DNA of 54,390 nt. Origin: Candidatus Kuenenia stuttgartensis (GTDB lineage Bacteria > Planctomycetota > Planctomycetia > Planctomycetales > Planctomycetaceae). The number at the start of each line of letters is the position of its first letter. The stretch's first letter is position 1. The position numbers and the translations under genes are program-made. The stretch spans positions 1-54,390 of the forward strand of contig CAMAVB010000016.1 of assembly GCA_945861465.1 (NCBI GenBank), given 5' to 3'. Shown piece after piece: positions 45,682-54,390 of this stretch. The notes beneath the pieces are model-generated. The model made no database searches, was not told where the DNA came from, and saw nothing but the letters and a program-made list of their open reading frames with translations.

Positions 45682-46590
45682 GTGTCAGTTTTTTCAAAGG
45701 AACCGGTATTAGTCCCGGTAGATTATTCTGAGGCATCCGCGCGAGCTGTCCGAGTGGCAAAATCTGTCACTGGGAGTGACTCAGACGTGACGCTCCTCTA
45801 TGTGGCTCAGGAACATGATTTGACCCTGCACCCGCTCACTTGGATCGGCGGTCCGCTGCCCAATTACCACGCAGACCGTCTCTTGAGCGGACTGCGCCAA
45901 TGGGCAAAGGAAAATGAACTTGGTGCCGTCAATCTGGCGGTTCGAAAAGGAGATCCCGGAACGCAGGTCTGCGAATTTGCTGAAGTCATCGGCTGCAAGC
46001 TGATCGTGGTCCCTTCGCACGGGCGTCATGGCCTGTCACGGCTACTCATGGGCTCAGTTGCCGAACGAATTCTTCGGCATTGTCATTGTTCGGCTCTTGT
46101 ACTGCATCGCACCAACGAAGCAACGACCGTTCCGACGACGCCGGTCGATTTCTTCCCGAGAGAGTCGGTCGTGGTGCCAATTGATTTCTCTGATGCATCT
46201 TCGATGGCGATCGAAACGGCATTTGAAGTCGCGGCGAACCGAGACAAAATCCACATTGTCAGCATTGTGCCCGAGCTGGACTTGAGTGAGTTGGGTGAAA
46301 CCGGGATGACGTCCGATGAGGATCGCGTCAACAGTTGTCGGGAATACATGTCGCGTTATCTGACTGAACGCGGCTATGGATCGTTGCAGACATACGCCTG
46401 CGTCGGGGATCCGGGGATCATGATTGTTGAATATGCTGCCAAAGTACACGCTGATCTGATCGTGATGCCGTCGCACGGACGTCATGGACTGGAAAGATTG
46501 GTGCTCGGATCGACCACTGAGCGTGTGCTTCGTCACTCAGAAGTACCCGTGCTCGTGCTGCGGGCGGACGCGAATAAACTTGCTGAATAG
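45682..46590 (+). CDS. Universal stress protein, tandem UspA domains (302 aa)
   Basis: Two UspA domains in one chain. Each starts with a VPVDYSE/VPIDFSD strand and ends with the ATP-binding G-x(2)-G-x(9)-G-[ST] loop: GRHGLSRLLMGSVAERIL in the first (about 115-140) and GRHGLERLVLGSTTERVL in the second (about 265-290). GTG at 45682 is the start, 7-8 bp after AGGAGA. It probably binds ATP and acts in stress or dormancy responses. No neighbour clarifies its signal. Confidence 0.94.
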   Translation: MSVFSKEPVLVPVDYSEASARAVRVAKSVTGSDSDVTLLYVAQEHDLTLHPLTWIGGPLPNYHADRLLSGLRQWAKENELGAVNLAVRKGDPGTQVCEFAEVIGCKLIVVPSHGRHGLSRLLMGSVAERILRHCHCSALVLHRTNEATTVPTTPVDFFPRESVVVPIDFSDASSMAIETAFEVAANRDKIHIVSIVPELDLSELGETGMTSDEDRVNSCREYMSRYLTERGYGSLQTYACVGDPGIMIVEYAAKVHADLIVMPSHGRHGLERLVLGSTTERVLRHSEVPVLVLRADANKLAE

Positions 46591-46796
46591 TCTGTTGCGG
46601 GCCGAGGACCAGTTCACAGGGACTTACGAAAGGTGATGTGAAAGACCGGGCAGTGGATTGGCGTTCGAGGAGTTCTGAACGACCGCTTGCACGCTTGCGG
46701 TCTGCACGCGACAATGTGAACTTGTGTGATCGCATTCTCGCGGCTCGACCGATTATCGTACAGCGATTCCGTACGGATTGACCGAAGTAAGAAACC

Positions 46797-48656
46797 ATGA
46801 AACGCTCTCTGAGACTATTGATCGCGGCAGCAATCGCGATGCTCATTGCCGGACTTTCGGCTCCTGCACAGGCACAAACTCGCTCTGCGGGCCTGATGAA
46901 CTTCAGCAGTGACGGTCGGTACGTCGCCTGTTCCAATCGTGACAGCGGAACGGTGACAATCCTGAGCTGGCCGGAACTGAAAGTGCAGCACGAAATACCC
47001 GTCGGATCGCATCCGGAAGGCGTGGCCTGGATCGGCAAAACGCATAAACTGGCATGCTGCGTCTACGGCGATGACAGGATTGCCATTTTGGATGCAGATA
47101 TCGGCAGGATCGAGCGAAGTATCGACGTCTTTGATGAGCCGTACGGGGTCGTCAGCACACAGGACGGAAGCAAACTCTGTGCGACACTGGAGTTTCCAGG
47201 GCAGGTCATTCAGCTCGATCCGGCATTAGGTGTTGTGACGGCAACCTGGCAAGTCGGCCAGATGCCCCGCGGCATTGCCATCAGTCGCGACGACAGTTTT
47301 CTGTTAGTGACCGAATACCTGACTTCCAAAGTGCTGAAGATTTCGGCCGCTGATGGCGCGGTGCAGCAGACATGGGACGGCGCCTCAACGGATAATCTGG
47401 CCCGTCAGGTCGTGCTGTCGCCCGACGACCAGAAGGCGTACTTCACGCACATTCGTTCGCGGGTCACAGCTTCCCACGGCAACGGATCGATTTTTCCATA
47501 TGTGTCAGTCGCACGATTGACGGGAGAAAAAATCGGAACACGCCTGCGGGTGCCGATGGATTCGCTGCTTGGCGCAAGAGTCACAGCAAACCCGTGGGAC
47601 TGTGATGTGTCCGCCGACGGAAAACGGCTTGGTGTCGTGTTCGCCGGCACGAATGACATGTATCTGTGCCACATCCTTCCCGACGACTACGTGGAACTGG
47701 AATACGAGAAAGGTGTGAGACTTGGAAATAACCCGCGTGCCATTCGATTTTCGCCAGATGACAAGGCCATGCTGATTTACAATGCGTTGGATTTCGAAAT
47801 TGTCGTTTTGCAGGTTCCGAGCGGAATTGAAATTGCCCGCGTGGCTGTGACTGACAATCCACTCAGCGAAGATCTTCTGCTGGGAAAAAAGTTGTTCTAT
47901 ACCGCGCTGCAACCGATGTCATCCCGAAGCTGGATTTCGTGTGCCAGTTGTCATCCCGACGGTGATGCCGACGGACGCACATGGCAGCAGCCGGAAGGCT
48001 TAAGGCAAACCCAACCGCTGGCAGGTTTGTCGTGGACACATCCGGTACACTGGTCGGCGGATCGCGACGAAGTGCAGGACTTTGAACACACGATTCAGGG
48101 ACTGCTCATGCAGGGCCAGGGTCTGGCGAAACGGCCACTTCCGGATGCACTGGGTGAACCAATCAGCGGCAAAAGCACAGCGCTCGACGCCTTGGCCGCC
48201 TACACGAATTCACACAAGTGTGTTTTGAGCCCTTTTGCAAAGCATGGACTGAGTGCATCGGCTCAGCGCGGACAGCAGCTCTTTTTCTCCGCCGAAACGA
48301 AATGTGCGACATGCCATTCCGGACCGATGATGTCAGACTCTCAGCCGCGCCCAGTGGCCGAAATCGTGCGACATGATGTGGGGACCGGCAAAGACGACCC
48401 TTCGGAACGCATGGAACCGAAATACGACACGCCGACGCTGATGGGACTCTATCGTTCCGCACCGTATCTGCATCATGGGAAAGCTGCAACGCTGAAGGAT
48501 GTCCTGACGACGTCCAACCCTCGGGATGAACATGGTGTCACAAGTCACCTGACCGAATCCCAGATTGAGGACATGGTCGAGTTTCTGCGCGCTCTGCCTG
48601 TTGTTGACCCCGAATCAGCCGCAACAGCCGCCGGTTTGAAACAGGTCATTAAGTAA
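46797..48656 (+). CDS. Exported beta-propeller plus di-haem cytochrome c protein (619 aa)
   Basis: A signal peptide (1-27, A-Q-A cut) is followed by a YVTN-type beta-propeller (about 30-360): repeats such as FSSDGRYVACSNRDSGTVTIL and ISRDDSFLLVTEYLTSKVLKI. The C-terminal half (about 380-600) has two haem sites, C-A-S-C-H and C-A-T-C-H, separated by about 120 residues, as in MauG/cytochrome c peroxidase-like proteins. It is periplasmic. It may be an electron-transfer or peroxidase-like protein; no specific activity can be given. LarB follows on the same strand 59 bp later. Confidence 0.9.
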   Translation: MKRSLRLLIAAAIAMLIAGLSAPAQAQTRSAGLMNFSSDGRYVACSNRDSGTVTILSWPELKVQHEIPVGSHPEGVAWIGKTHKLACCVYGDDRIAILDADIGRIERSIDVFDEPYGVVSTQDGSKLCATLEFPGQVIQLDPALGVVTATWQVGQMPRGIAISRDDSFLLVTEYLTSKVLKISAADGAVQQTWDGASTDNLARQVVLSPDDQKAYFTHIRSRVTASHGNGSIFPYVSVARLTGEKIGTRLRVPMDSLLGARVTANPWDCDVSADGKRLGVVFAGTNDMYLCHILPDDYVELEYEKGVRLGNNPRAIRFSPDDKAMLIYNALDFEIVVLQVPSGIEIARVAVTDNPLSEDLLLGKKLFYTALQPMSSRSWISCASCHPDGDADGRTWQQPEGLRQTQPLAGLSWTHPVHWSADRDEVQDFEHTIQGLLMQGQGLAKRPLPDALGEPISGKSTALDALAAYTNSHKCVLSPFAKHGLSASAQRGQQLFFSAETKCATCHSGPMMSDSQPRPVAEIVRHDVGTGKDDPSERMEPKYDTPTLMGLYRSAPYLHHGKAATLKDVLTTSNPRDEHGVTSHLTESQIEDMVEFLRALPVVDPESAATAAGLKQVIK

Positions 48657-48715
48657 GGCACGGTCTGGCCTACCCATAACAATGCATTGACGTCTCAACA
48701 GCCGCTGAAGCCACA

Positions 48716-49504
48716 ATGACCACATCCCCATCTCTCGCTGACCTCCGAACTGCCCTCGCCACCCTGTACCCCGATGAACGCAGACTGGAACAGGCGATCC
48801 GACACCTTGCCGACGCCGCACAATCCGATGCACCGCAGATCGATGACGTCGATGTGGATCTGCAGCGTGAAAGTCGCTGCGGATTTCCCGAAGTTATTTT
48901 CGGCGAAGGCAAATCGACTGAGATGATTGTGAGAATTCTGCAGACTCAGCAGCAGGCCGGGCAGGAAAGTCTGGTAACGCGGATTCGCTTTGATCAGGTG
49001 CAGGCAATCCAGACAGAATTTGATCACGTCATTCACAACGACACCGCGCGAACAATTCGCCTGCACCAGCCTTGTGAAAATCCAGTCTCCCGCGGCGGGC
49101 CGGTGATTGTGATTACCGCTGGCAGCAGTGATCGACACGTCGCCGAGGAAGCGATGGAAACGCTGCGCTGGATGCGGATCGACTGCGAACTCATTCAGGA
49201 CGTCGGCGTCGCGGGACCTCATCGATTGCTGAAGCATGTCCCGAAGCTTCAGCAGGCTGCCGCGATTGTCTGCGTCGCAGGAATGGAGGCTGCACTGCCA
49301 TCCGTCGTTGGCGGCTATGTTCCCTGTCCGGTAATTGGTGTCCCGACATCCGTCGGATACGGTGCATCCCTCCACGGCATCACCGCCATGTTTTCGATGC
49401 TCACCTGCTGCGCATCCAACGTCGTGGCCGTCAATATCGATGCCGGCTTCAAAGGCGGCTATGTCGCCGGCCTCATAGCGTCTCGTGCGGCACGATCACT
49501 GTGA
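48716..49504 (+). CDS. larB: LarB, nickel-pincer cofactor biosynthesis carboxylase (262 aa)
   Basis: A PurE-like AIR-carboxylase fold with the LarB N-terminal extension. FGEGKSTEMIVRIL, VIVITAGSSDRHVAEEA and EDVGVAGPHRLL-type DVGVAGPHRLL (with the family's D-x-G-V-A-G-x-H-R-L) and CVAGMEAALPSVVGG are characteristic of LarB, which carboxylates and hydrolyses nicotinic acid adenine dinucleotide in building the nickel pincer nucleotide of lactate racemase. Length is normal. LarC, LarE and LarA are not in the window. Confidence 0.92.
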   Translation: MTTSPSLADLRTALATLYPDERRLEQAIRHLADAAQSDAPQIDDVDVDLQRESRCGFPEVIFGEGKSTEMIVRILQTQQQAGQESLVTRIRFDQVQAIQTEFDHVIHNDTARTIRLHQPCENPVSRGGPVIVITAGSSDRHVAEEAMETLRWMRIDCELIQDVGVAGPHRLLKHVPKLQQAAAIVCVAGMEAALPSVVGGYVPCPVIGVPTSVGYGASLHGITAMFSMLTCCASNVVAVNIDAGFKGGYVAGLIASRAARSL

Positions 49505-49588
49505 ATGACTCACCCAATAGTGGCGGTCTCGTCGTTCTTCCTTGCACCTCGACCACTCTCGACGCAACGCGGCCACGGAGGTGTTTTT

Positions 49589-49712
49589 AGGCGAGCGGCA
49601 GGATAGCACTTACCATTCGCAAATTGTACGACGGACTTCCAGTCCGTCGAGTAGCACCATGCGACGGACTGGAAGTCCGTCGTACCGGTAAATTCATTTC
49701 TGCCGCTCGCCT
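49589..49712. repeat. 124-bp palindromic element (MITE-like), copy 2
   Basis: Same orientation and length as the copy at 26352-26475, same 13-bp terminal inverted repeats, two base differences by eye. It lies between the convergent larB and GAF/HlyD genes. Confidence 0.92.
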
Positions 49713-49759
49713 TAGGGGTTCTCAATTCTGCATCGGCGTTCTGCCAGTTTCAGATGTTC

Positions 49760-51739
49760 TCAAAACCAGAATTCGCGCTTGGCATATTCCACAACGTCGC
49801 CGAACCAGACATACAGCAGGCTGTAGTCACCGCATTCCAATCTTGAGCGGACATCCGCTCCAATTCGTTTTGGAAGATCCGCAGAGTCATCAAGGCTGAC
49901 GTAGATTTTCATGACCGAGCCGCTTTCCAGACCGATGGCGGATCGTGCCGCAGTGTGGCTCAGCCATCCCGAAAACTCGCGGGCTGGATCTGCCATCAGT
50001 TTGAAAGACGCCGGTACTTTGTCGCCGTAGGTGGAAATGCCATGCTGAACGTGGTGCACGCGATTTTCCGGAACCTCAAGCTCCAGACGCCACGGTCCCT
50101 CTTCATCCATGATCTCGAGCAACGTATCGCCTCGGCGAACCGGCCTGCCGATCAATTGTTGTTCGTCCACAAAAGTCACCACCGTCCCCGCAATCGGAGC
50201 CCGCAGAATCATTCGCGCAATTCGCTGTTCGACCTGACCGATCTTGTTTTGCAGGCTGCTGACATCGATCCGGCATTGCTCAATCGCTGCCTGGAGTTGA
50301 AGCAGGTGCTCGCGGTTGCCAGCCTTCGACGCACTATGCAGTTCGGAATTCAGTCCAAGAAGCGACTTTCGCCGTTCATCCTGCTGACGGTGGAGCAGCA
50401 ACAGTTCGTCTTCAAAAATATCATTTTTCAGTGTGATCAGCGGAGTGCCGACATCGACACGTTCACCTGGCTGTACGTGTACTCGATCCACTTCACCATC
50501 GAACTCCGTAAACACCCGACGCTGCAATGCAGGCAACAGCTTGCCGCTGGCGTTGACGCGGTACGCGGCTGGAGTATTCAACAGGACTGCGACTGTGATC
50601 AGACAGCAGCACAGCACGACGCCGACTTTCACTGCTGCCTGCCTGCGAACTCTTTCGCACTGCCGACCCAGAAAATCAAGGAATGGAAGCAGTGGAATGC
50701 GTCGGTAGGCAAGTGCGTTCGACATGGCCAGCGAGACCGGATCACATAGTGTACCGGCGTACTTCTGTAACACCGGGCCGGGTCGGCTGGTGGTAAATTG
50801 TTCGAGCACAATCGCGCCCAACAGTCGCTGGTCTCTGCGATCCTGCGATGCCGCCTGTGGCTTGCCGTGCTTTCGGGAGACTGGATGAAACAGCGGACGC
50901 AGCATCAGCATTTTGCTGCCACTTTCGCCCACGTATGCAGCCAGTGGTGCAGTCAGCGGTAATGGAACTGCGTCGTTTTTTCCGGTGTACATCAGCACGT
51001 CGCGCGCGACGGCTGCACTCTGCACCAGCCGCTGCAGGAGTTGGACCTGATTCGATCGCGGGTTAACAGCGCCGCGTCCACTGACGGCAACGACATCCCA
51101 TCGTGAACCACGTTTTAGCAGGAGGGTGGCACGATCACACTTGAGAATCACCGCCGCATCATTGACGGTCGTGACTGCCACGGCGGCGGGGTCAAGGCTG
51201 CGGTGCAGTTCAGCGATAAAGGCTGCAAAATCTGCCAGAAATCCGGATGGATCCGTAACCCGAGTCAGCTTCTCCAGTCGTTCCAGATACTGATCGACGA
51301 GACTGACGACAGAATTCAGACCTCGCTGAGTTTCAGAATCCAGCTGCCACGGTTCTCCTCCAGCAAAGAACTCAAGGACACCAATGCAGTTGCCTTTGTG
51401 GTTCAGCGGCACCACCAGCACAAACGCAATGGCCGGACTGTTCCGCACCTGAAACGGGACGACTCTGGCGGCGCGCGCCGAAAACGTGTCGCTGAGTATC
51501 CGCTGGTTCAGGCGTGTGCCCTGAAGATCGTCGCGAAGACTCAGCGTAGAGAACTGGAATTCTGCCAGCAGGCCGATGGATTGTTCCTGATCGAACATCC
51601 AGCACGCAGCGGAAACGGCCTCCATCACGGTGGATAATTCGCTCAACAGCCGTTCAAAAAAGGAGGGTGCCGAGTCGTGATCGGCCGCAACTTCTTCCAG
51701 GTCCGCCAGGACGTCTGACCATTGAACAGCGGTTTTCAT
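49760..51739 (-). CDS. GAF-GAF-TM-HlyD membrane-fusion-like protein (659 aa)
   Basis: Two GAF-like sensor domains (about 25-150, 165-340) precede one membrane helix (VGVVLCCCLITVAVLL, 372-388). After it comes a HlyD/biotinyl-lipoyl adaptor part: YRVNASGKLLPALQRRVFTEFDGEVDRVHVQPGERVDVGTPLITL (about 393-436), a coiled-coil hairpin, then IVGTVVTFVDEQQLIGRPVRRGDTLLEI. HlyD adaptors normally link an inner-membrane exporter to an outer-membrane channel; placing GAF sensors in the cytoplasm ahead of it would allow ligand control. No exporter or M50 peptidase gene is adjacent, so the partner is unknown. Confidence 0.85.
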   Translation of the reverse strand: MKTAVQWSDVLADLEEVAADHDSAPSFFERLLSELSTVMEAVSAACWMFDQEQSIGLLAEFQFSTLSLRDDLQGTRLNQRILSDTFSARAARVVPFQVRNSPAIAFVLVVPLNHKGNCIGVLEFFAGGEPWQLDSETQRGLNSVVSLVDQYLERLEKLTRVTDPSGFLADFAAFIAELHRSLDPAAVAVTTVNDAAVILKCDRATLLLKRGSRWDVVAVSGRGAVNPRSNQVQLLQRLVQSAAVARDVLMYTGKNDAVPLPLTAPLAAYVGESGSKMLMLRPLFHPVSRKHGKPQAASQDRRDQRLLGAIVLEQFTTSRPGPVLQKYAGTLCDPVSLAMSNALAYRRIPLLPFLDFLGRQCERVRRQAAVKVGVVLCCCLITVAVLLNTPAAYRVNASGKLLPALQRRVFTEFDGEVDRVHVQPGERVDVGTPLITLKNDIFEDELLLLHRQQDERRKSLLGLNSELHSASKAGNREHLLQLQAAIEQCRIDVSSLQNKIGQVEQRIARMILRAPIAGTVVTFVDEQQLIGRPVRRGDTLLEIMDEEGPWRLELEVPENRVHHVQHGISTYGDKVPASFKLMADPAREFSGWLSHTAARSAIGLESGSVMKIYVSLDDSADLPKRIGADVRSRLECGDYSLLYVWFGDVVEYAKREFWF

Positions 51740-52079
51740 TGCGGATTCCGGCCAGGTTCCGCACGCTGGAACCCGGCATGTCTGGCAGGATTGAGTCGGA
51801 ACTCCCGCTCAATAAAAAGGCGGCAACATTGGGAGTCTGTGAGAATCGCTGGTCCAGATCAAGGTCAGATCCCGCTTGACACTTCAGGGCAAAACTCCAT
51901 AGGATCGCTGAGTTGTACCTCACGCGATTAGCATGGACTCGTTTAACCGCGTGCCCAGCGGACCGCGATTGTTCTATCAGAGAATTCGAGATTCGAGATT
52001 TGAAATACCTGACTATACCGGATTCTATGTGCAACTCTCAGCTGATTTTGAAGCGAAAATCGAGTGTGGGGGAAGGCAT

Positions 52080-52147
52080 CGTTTAACGGCGAGCCGCAGG
52101 CGTAAGCGGCAGAGAATTCGCCTACGCCTGCGGCTCGCCGTTAAACG
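52080..52147. repeat. GTTTAAC-bounded palindrome, copy 3
   Basis: GTTTAACGGCGAGCCGCAGG paired with CCTGCGGCTCGCCGTTAAAC, nearly perfect. It lies in the 534-bp gap 51740-52273, which has no gene. Confidence 0.9.
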
Positions 52148-52192
52148 AATCAATGGCCTGCTTAATGACTGCGGCAGATTTGGGAAACTCTT

Positions 52193-52258
52193 GTTTAACC
52201 CGTGGCCGAAAGGCCAGGCTGTGATTGTGCGGCCTGGCCTTTCGGCCACGGGTTAAAC
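52193..52258. repeat. GTTTAACCCGTGGCC palindrome
   Basis: GTTTAACCCGTGGCCGAAAG paired with CTTTCGGCCACGGGTTAAAC around the loop TGTGATTGTGC. The outer heptamer is the same as in the other GTTTAAC elements, but the core is different. It ends just before the transposase remnant. Confidence 0.9.
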
Positions 52259-52273
52259 GAATTGGGTTGTAAT

Positions 52274-52534
52274 TCATCGGAAATAAAGCCTCTGCAATCC
52301 CAACAATGAAGCGGTACGTTGAAAGGTTTGGGGAGAATCAGATGGAGCCAGTCGTCTCAGCATCAGTTCTTCGATGGTCCACTGTGGGCGATTTGATTTC
52401 AGCCAGGCGTTCAATGAATGGTTGCGATACTTGTTGTCACCGAAAATCACTTTCAGACGCTCAACCAAAACCCACCGTTCATCCGTCAAATCTGTGAAAT
52501 ACGACTTCCGAGATCCCGTTTGCTGGTCCGTCAT
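52274..52534 (-). pseudogene. Transposase remnant (IS4/IS5 type) with internal deletions
   Basis: Three disconnected parts of one transposase are fused in frame. TDLTDERWVLVERL matches the N-terminus of IS5-type transposases, VIFGDNKYRNHSLNAWL resembles the D-K-x-Y-x-N strand region of the catalytic domain, and LMLRRLAP is the common C-terminal helix. The catalytic middle and other parts are missing, so it is dead. Flanking bases (to 52258 and from 52565) are palindromic repeats, which suggests a hotspot for small mobile elements. Confidence 0.7.
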
Positions 52535-52564
52535 GGCGTGGCACTTCTTTGCTCATGGACGAAC

Positions 52565-52669
52565 TAAGGACTGAGACAGAAATAAGTGGGGCACGATTCC
52601 ATCGTGCCGAGCACGTTAGAAACGTGCTCCACGTCCGGCATACGACAGTTATTTCTGCACCAGTCCTAA
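52565..52669. repeat. AATAAGTGGGGCACG palindromic element, copy 2
   Basis: Like the copy at 43924-44061 but with one ATTCCATCGTGCC unit instead of three. Left end TAAGGACTGAGACAGAAATAA, right end (complement) TTAGGACTGGTGCAGAAATAA. Confidence 0.88.
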
Positions 52670-52723
52670 CTCTAATCCTTTGCTGCTCTTACGTCTGCTC
52701 CACTTTTCGGATAGCCTCTGAGT

Positions 52724-53194
52724 TCAATCCTCCAGCGTGAACTCAAACGTGTTGTCTCCGTCGGCTTTCACTGATGCGGCCAACGGTGAAGCTTGGCCGT
52801 CTGTGTATTTTTCCGGGACGAGCTTCTTGAACTCCATCGCAGGGTTGTTCTTGAATTCCTCCATGACTTTTTCCATGTCCGGCTGTTCGTTCTTTGTCAC
52901 CGTCACAACGAACTCACCGGGAGTTGCACCGGAAACCTCGTGCTGCGGATCGATGTATGTTGAAAGCGTAAACTCACCATTCTCATTTGTTGTCCCGTGG
53001 GCTGGAAAGACGTCCTTGTTATCCAGTTTTGACACGAATCCGACCAGGGCGTCAGCAAGCGGTTTATCCTGGTACATCACTTTGCCTTTCACGGAAATGG
53101 TTTGTGGAATCTTCGGGCCACCGCCGCAGCCCGCAGAACCAAGCACCACGGTGACTGAGAGAATGGTCAAGAGTGCCGAGAATCTATCGAACAT
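52724..53194 (-). CDS. Transthyretin-like/carboxypeptidase-regulatory lipoprotein (156 aa)
   Basis: A lipoprotein signal (LTILSVTVVLGSA, lipobox S-A-G-C at residue 23) is followed by SVKGKVMYQDKPLADALVGFV, the start of a transthyretin-like or carboxypeptidase-regulatory beta-sandwich, with NENGEFTLSTY as the second family motif. Planctomycetes carry many such lipoproteins next to DUF1559 genes, as here. Function unknown; probably anchored facing the periplasm. Confidence 0.88.
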   Translation of the reverse strand: MFDRFSALLTILSVTVVLGSAGCGGGPKIPQTISVKGKVMYQDKPLADALVGFVSKLDNKDVFPAHGTTNENGEFTLSTYIDPQHEVSGATPGEFVVTVTKNEQPDMEKVMEEFKNNPAMEFKKLVPEKYTDGQASPLAASVKADGDNTFEFTLED

Positions 53195-53222
53195 GATGGC
53201 CCCCGCATGGCAGAAAAGTGAT

Positions 53223-53265
53223 ATTAGAAAGGAAGAACGGCAGGCTGCGTCGCAGTCTGCCGTTC
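53223..53265 (-). terminator. Hairpin terminator or attenuator between DUF1559 and lipoprotein genes
   Basis: On the minus strand GAACGGCAGACTGCG pairs with CGCAGCCTGCCGTTC and is followed by TTCCTTTC, about 20 bp after the DUF1559 stop. Partial read-through would give less of the lipoprotein than of the DUF1559 protein. Confidence 0.7.
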
Positions 53266-53286
53266 GAGTAGCCCAGGAACTAACGA

Positions 53287-54372
<1,086 letters not shown>

Positions 54373-54390
54373 TCAGCTCCTCGTAATTGA

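Overview
The window looks like a chromosome segment of a planctomycete (phylum Planctomycetota; I cannot name the genus). The evidence is the set of families: a PSCyt1-DUF1549-DUF1553 cytochrome protein, a DUF1559 prepilin-like protein followed by a transthyretin-like lipoprotein, a surface protein with a LEPR-XLL-like N-terminal motif, a fused di-domain stress protein, sparse operons and long intergenic gaps full of palindromic repeats. No rRNA, tRNA or CRISPR array was recognised.

Layout. 1-294: C-terminal end of a DDE transposase cut by the window edge. 554-20804 (minus strand): one long pilus/secretion locus. In transcription order it runs PilB/GspE-type ATPase, PilT-type ATPase, second GspE/PilB ATPase, GspF/PilC platform protein, then pseudopilins in the classical type II secretion order (G-like, extra G/H-like, H-like, I-like, J-like), a DUF559 nuclease-like gene, and a giant 1781-residue protein in the GspK position. 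The junctions of the I, J, DUF559 and K genes are packed with two interleaved palindromic repeats; one pair lies inside the I-like reading frame and one supplies the DUF559 stop codon. Secretin, GspC/L/M and prepilin peptidase are not in the window. 21568-22370: HU-type DNA-binding protein and a tiny lipoprotein. 22373-27838: aldose 1-epimerase, a small unknown gene, RNase D, a family 2 glycosyltransferase and an ATP-grasp-like protein. 28318-34341: the DUF1549/DUF1553 cytochrome protein, a substrate-binding/OmpA fusion and a lipoprotein. 34838-36864: D-threonine aldolase/D-serine dehydratase-like enzyme and an RraA-like protein. 37382-40430: a decayed serine/threonine kinase and a large repeat-built surface protein. 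41183-45080: an overlapping SRPBCC - iodotyrosine-deiodinase-like nitroreductase - APH/P-loop kinase operon and an ornithine-cyclodeaminase-family gene. 45682-49504: universal stress protein, beta-propeller/di-haem cytochrome protein, LarB. 49760-51739: GAF-GAF-TM-HlyD adaptor. 52274-54372: transposase remnant, transthyretin-like lipoprotein and a DUF1559 protein.

The main biological unit is the pseudopilus locus: two assembly ATPases, a retraction ATPase, a platform protein and six type IV pilin-like subunits, several much larger than the usual 15-35 kDa. The second theme is the density of short non-coding palindromes. At least eight families sit in gene gaps. Several have two or three near-identical copies in the window (a 124-bp element 23 kb apart, an AATAAGTGGGGCACG element, GTTTAAC-bounded hairpins), and the family interleaved with the pseudopilin genes surrounds a DUF559 nuclease-like gene.
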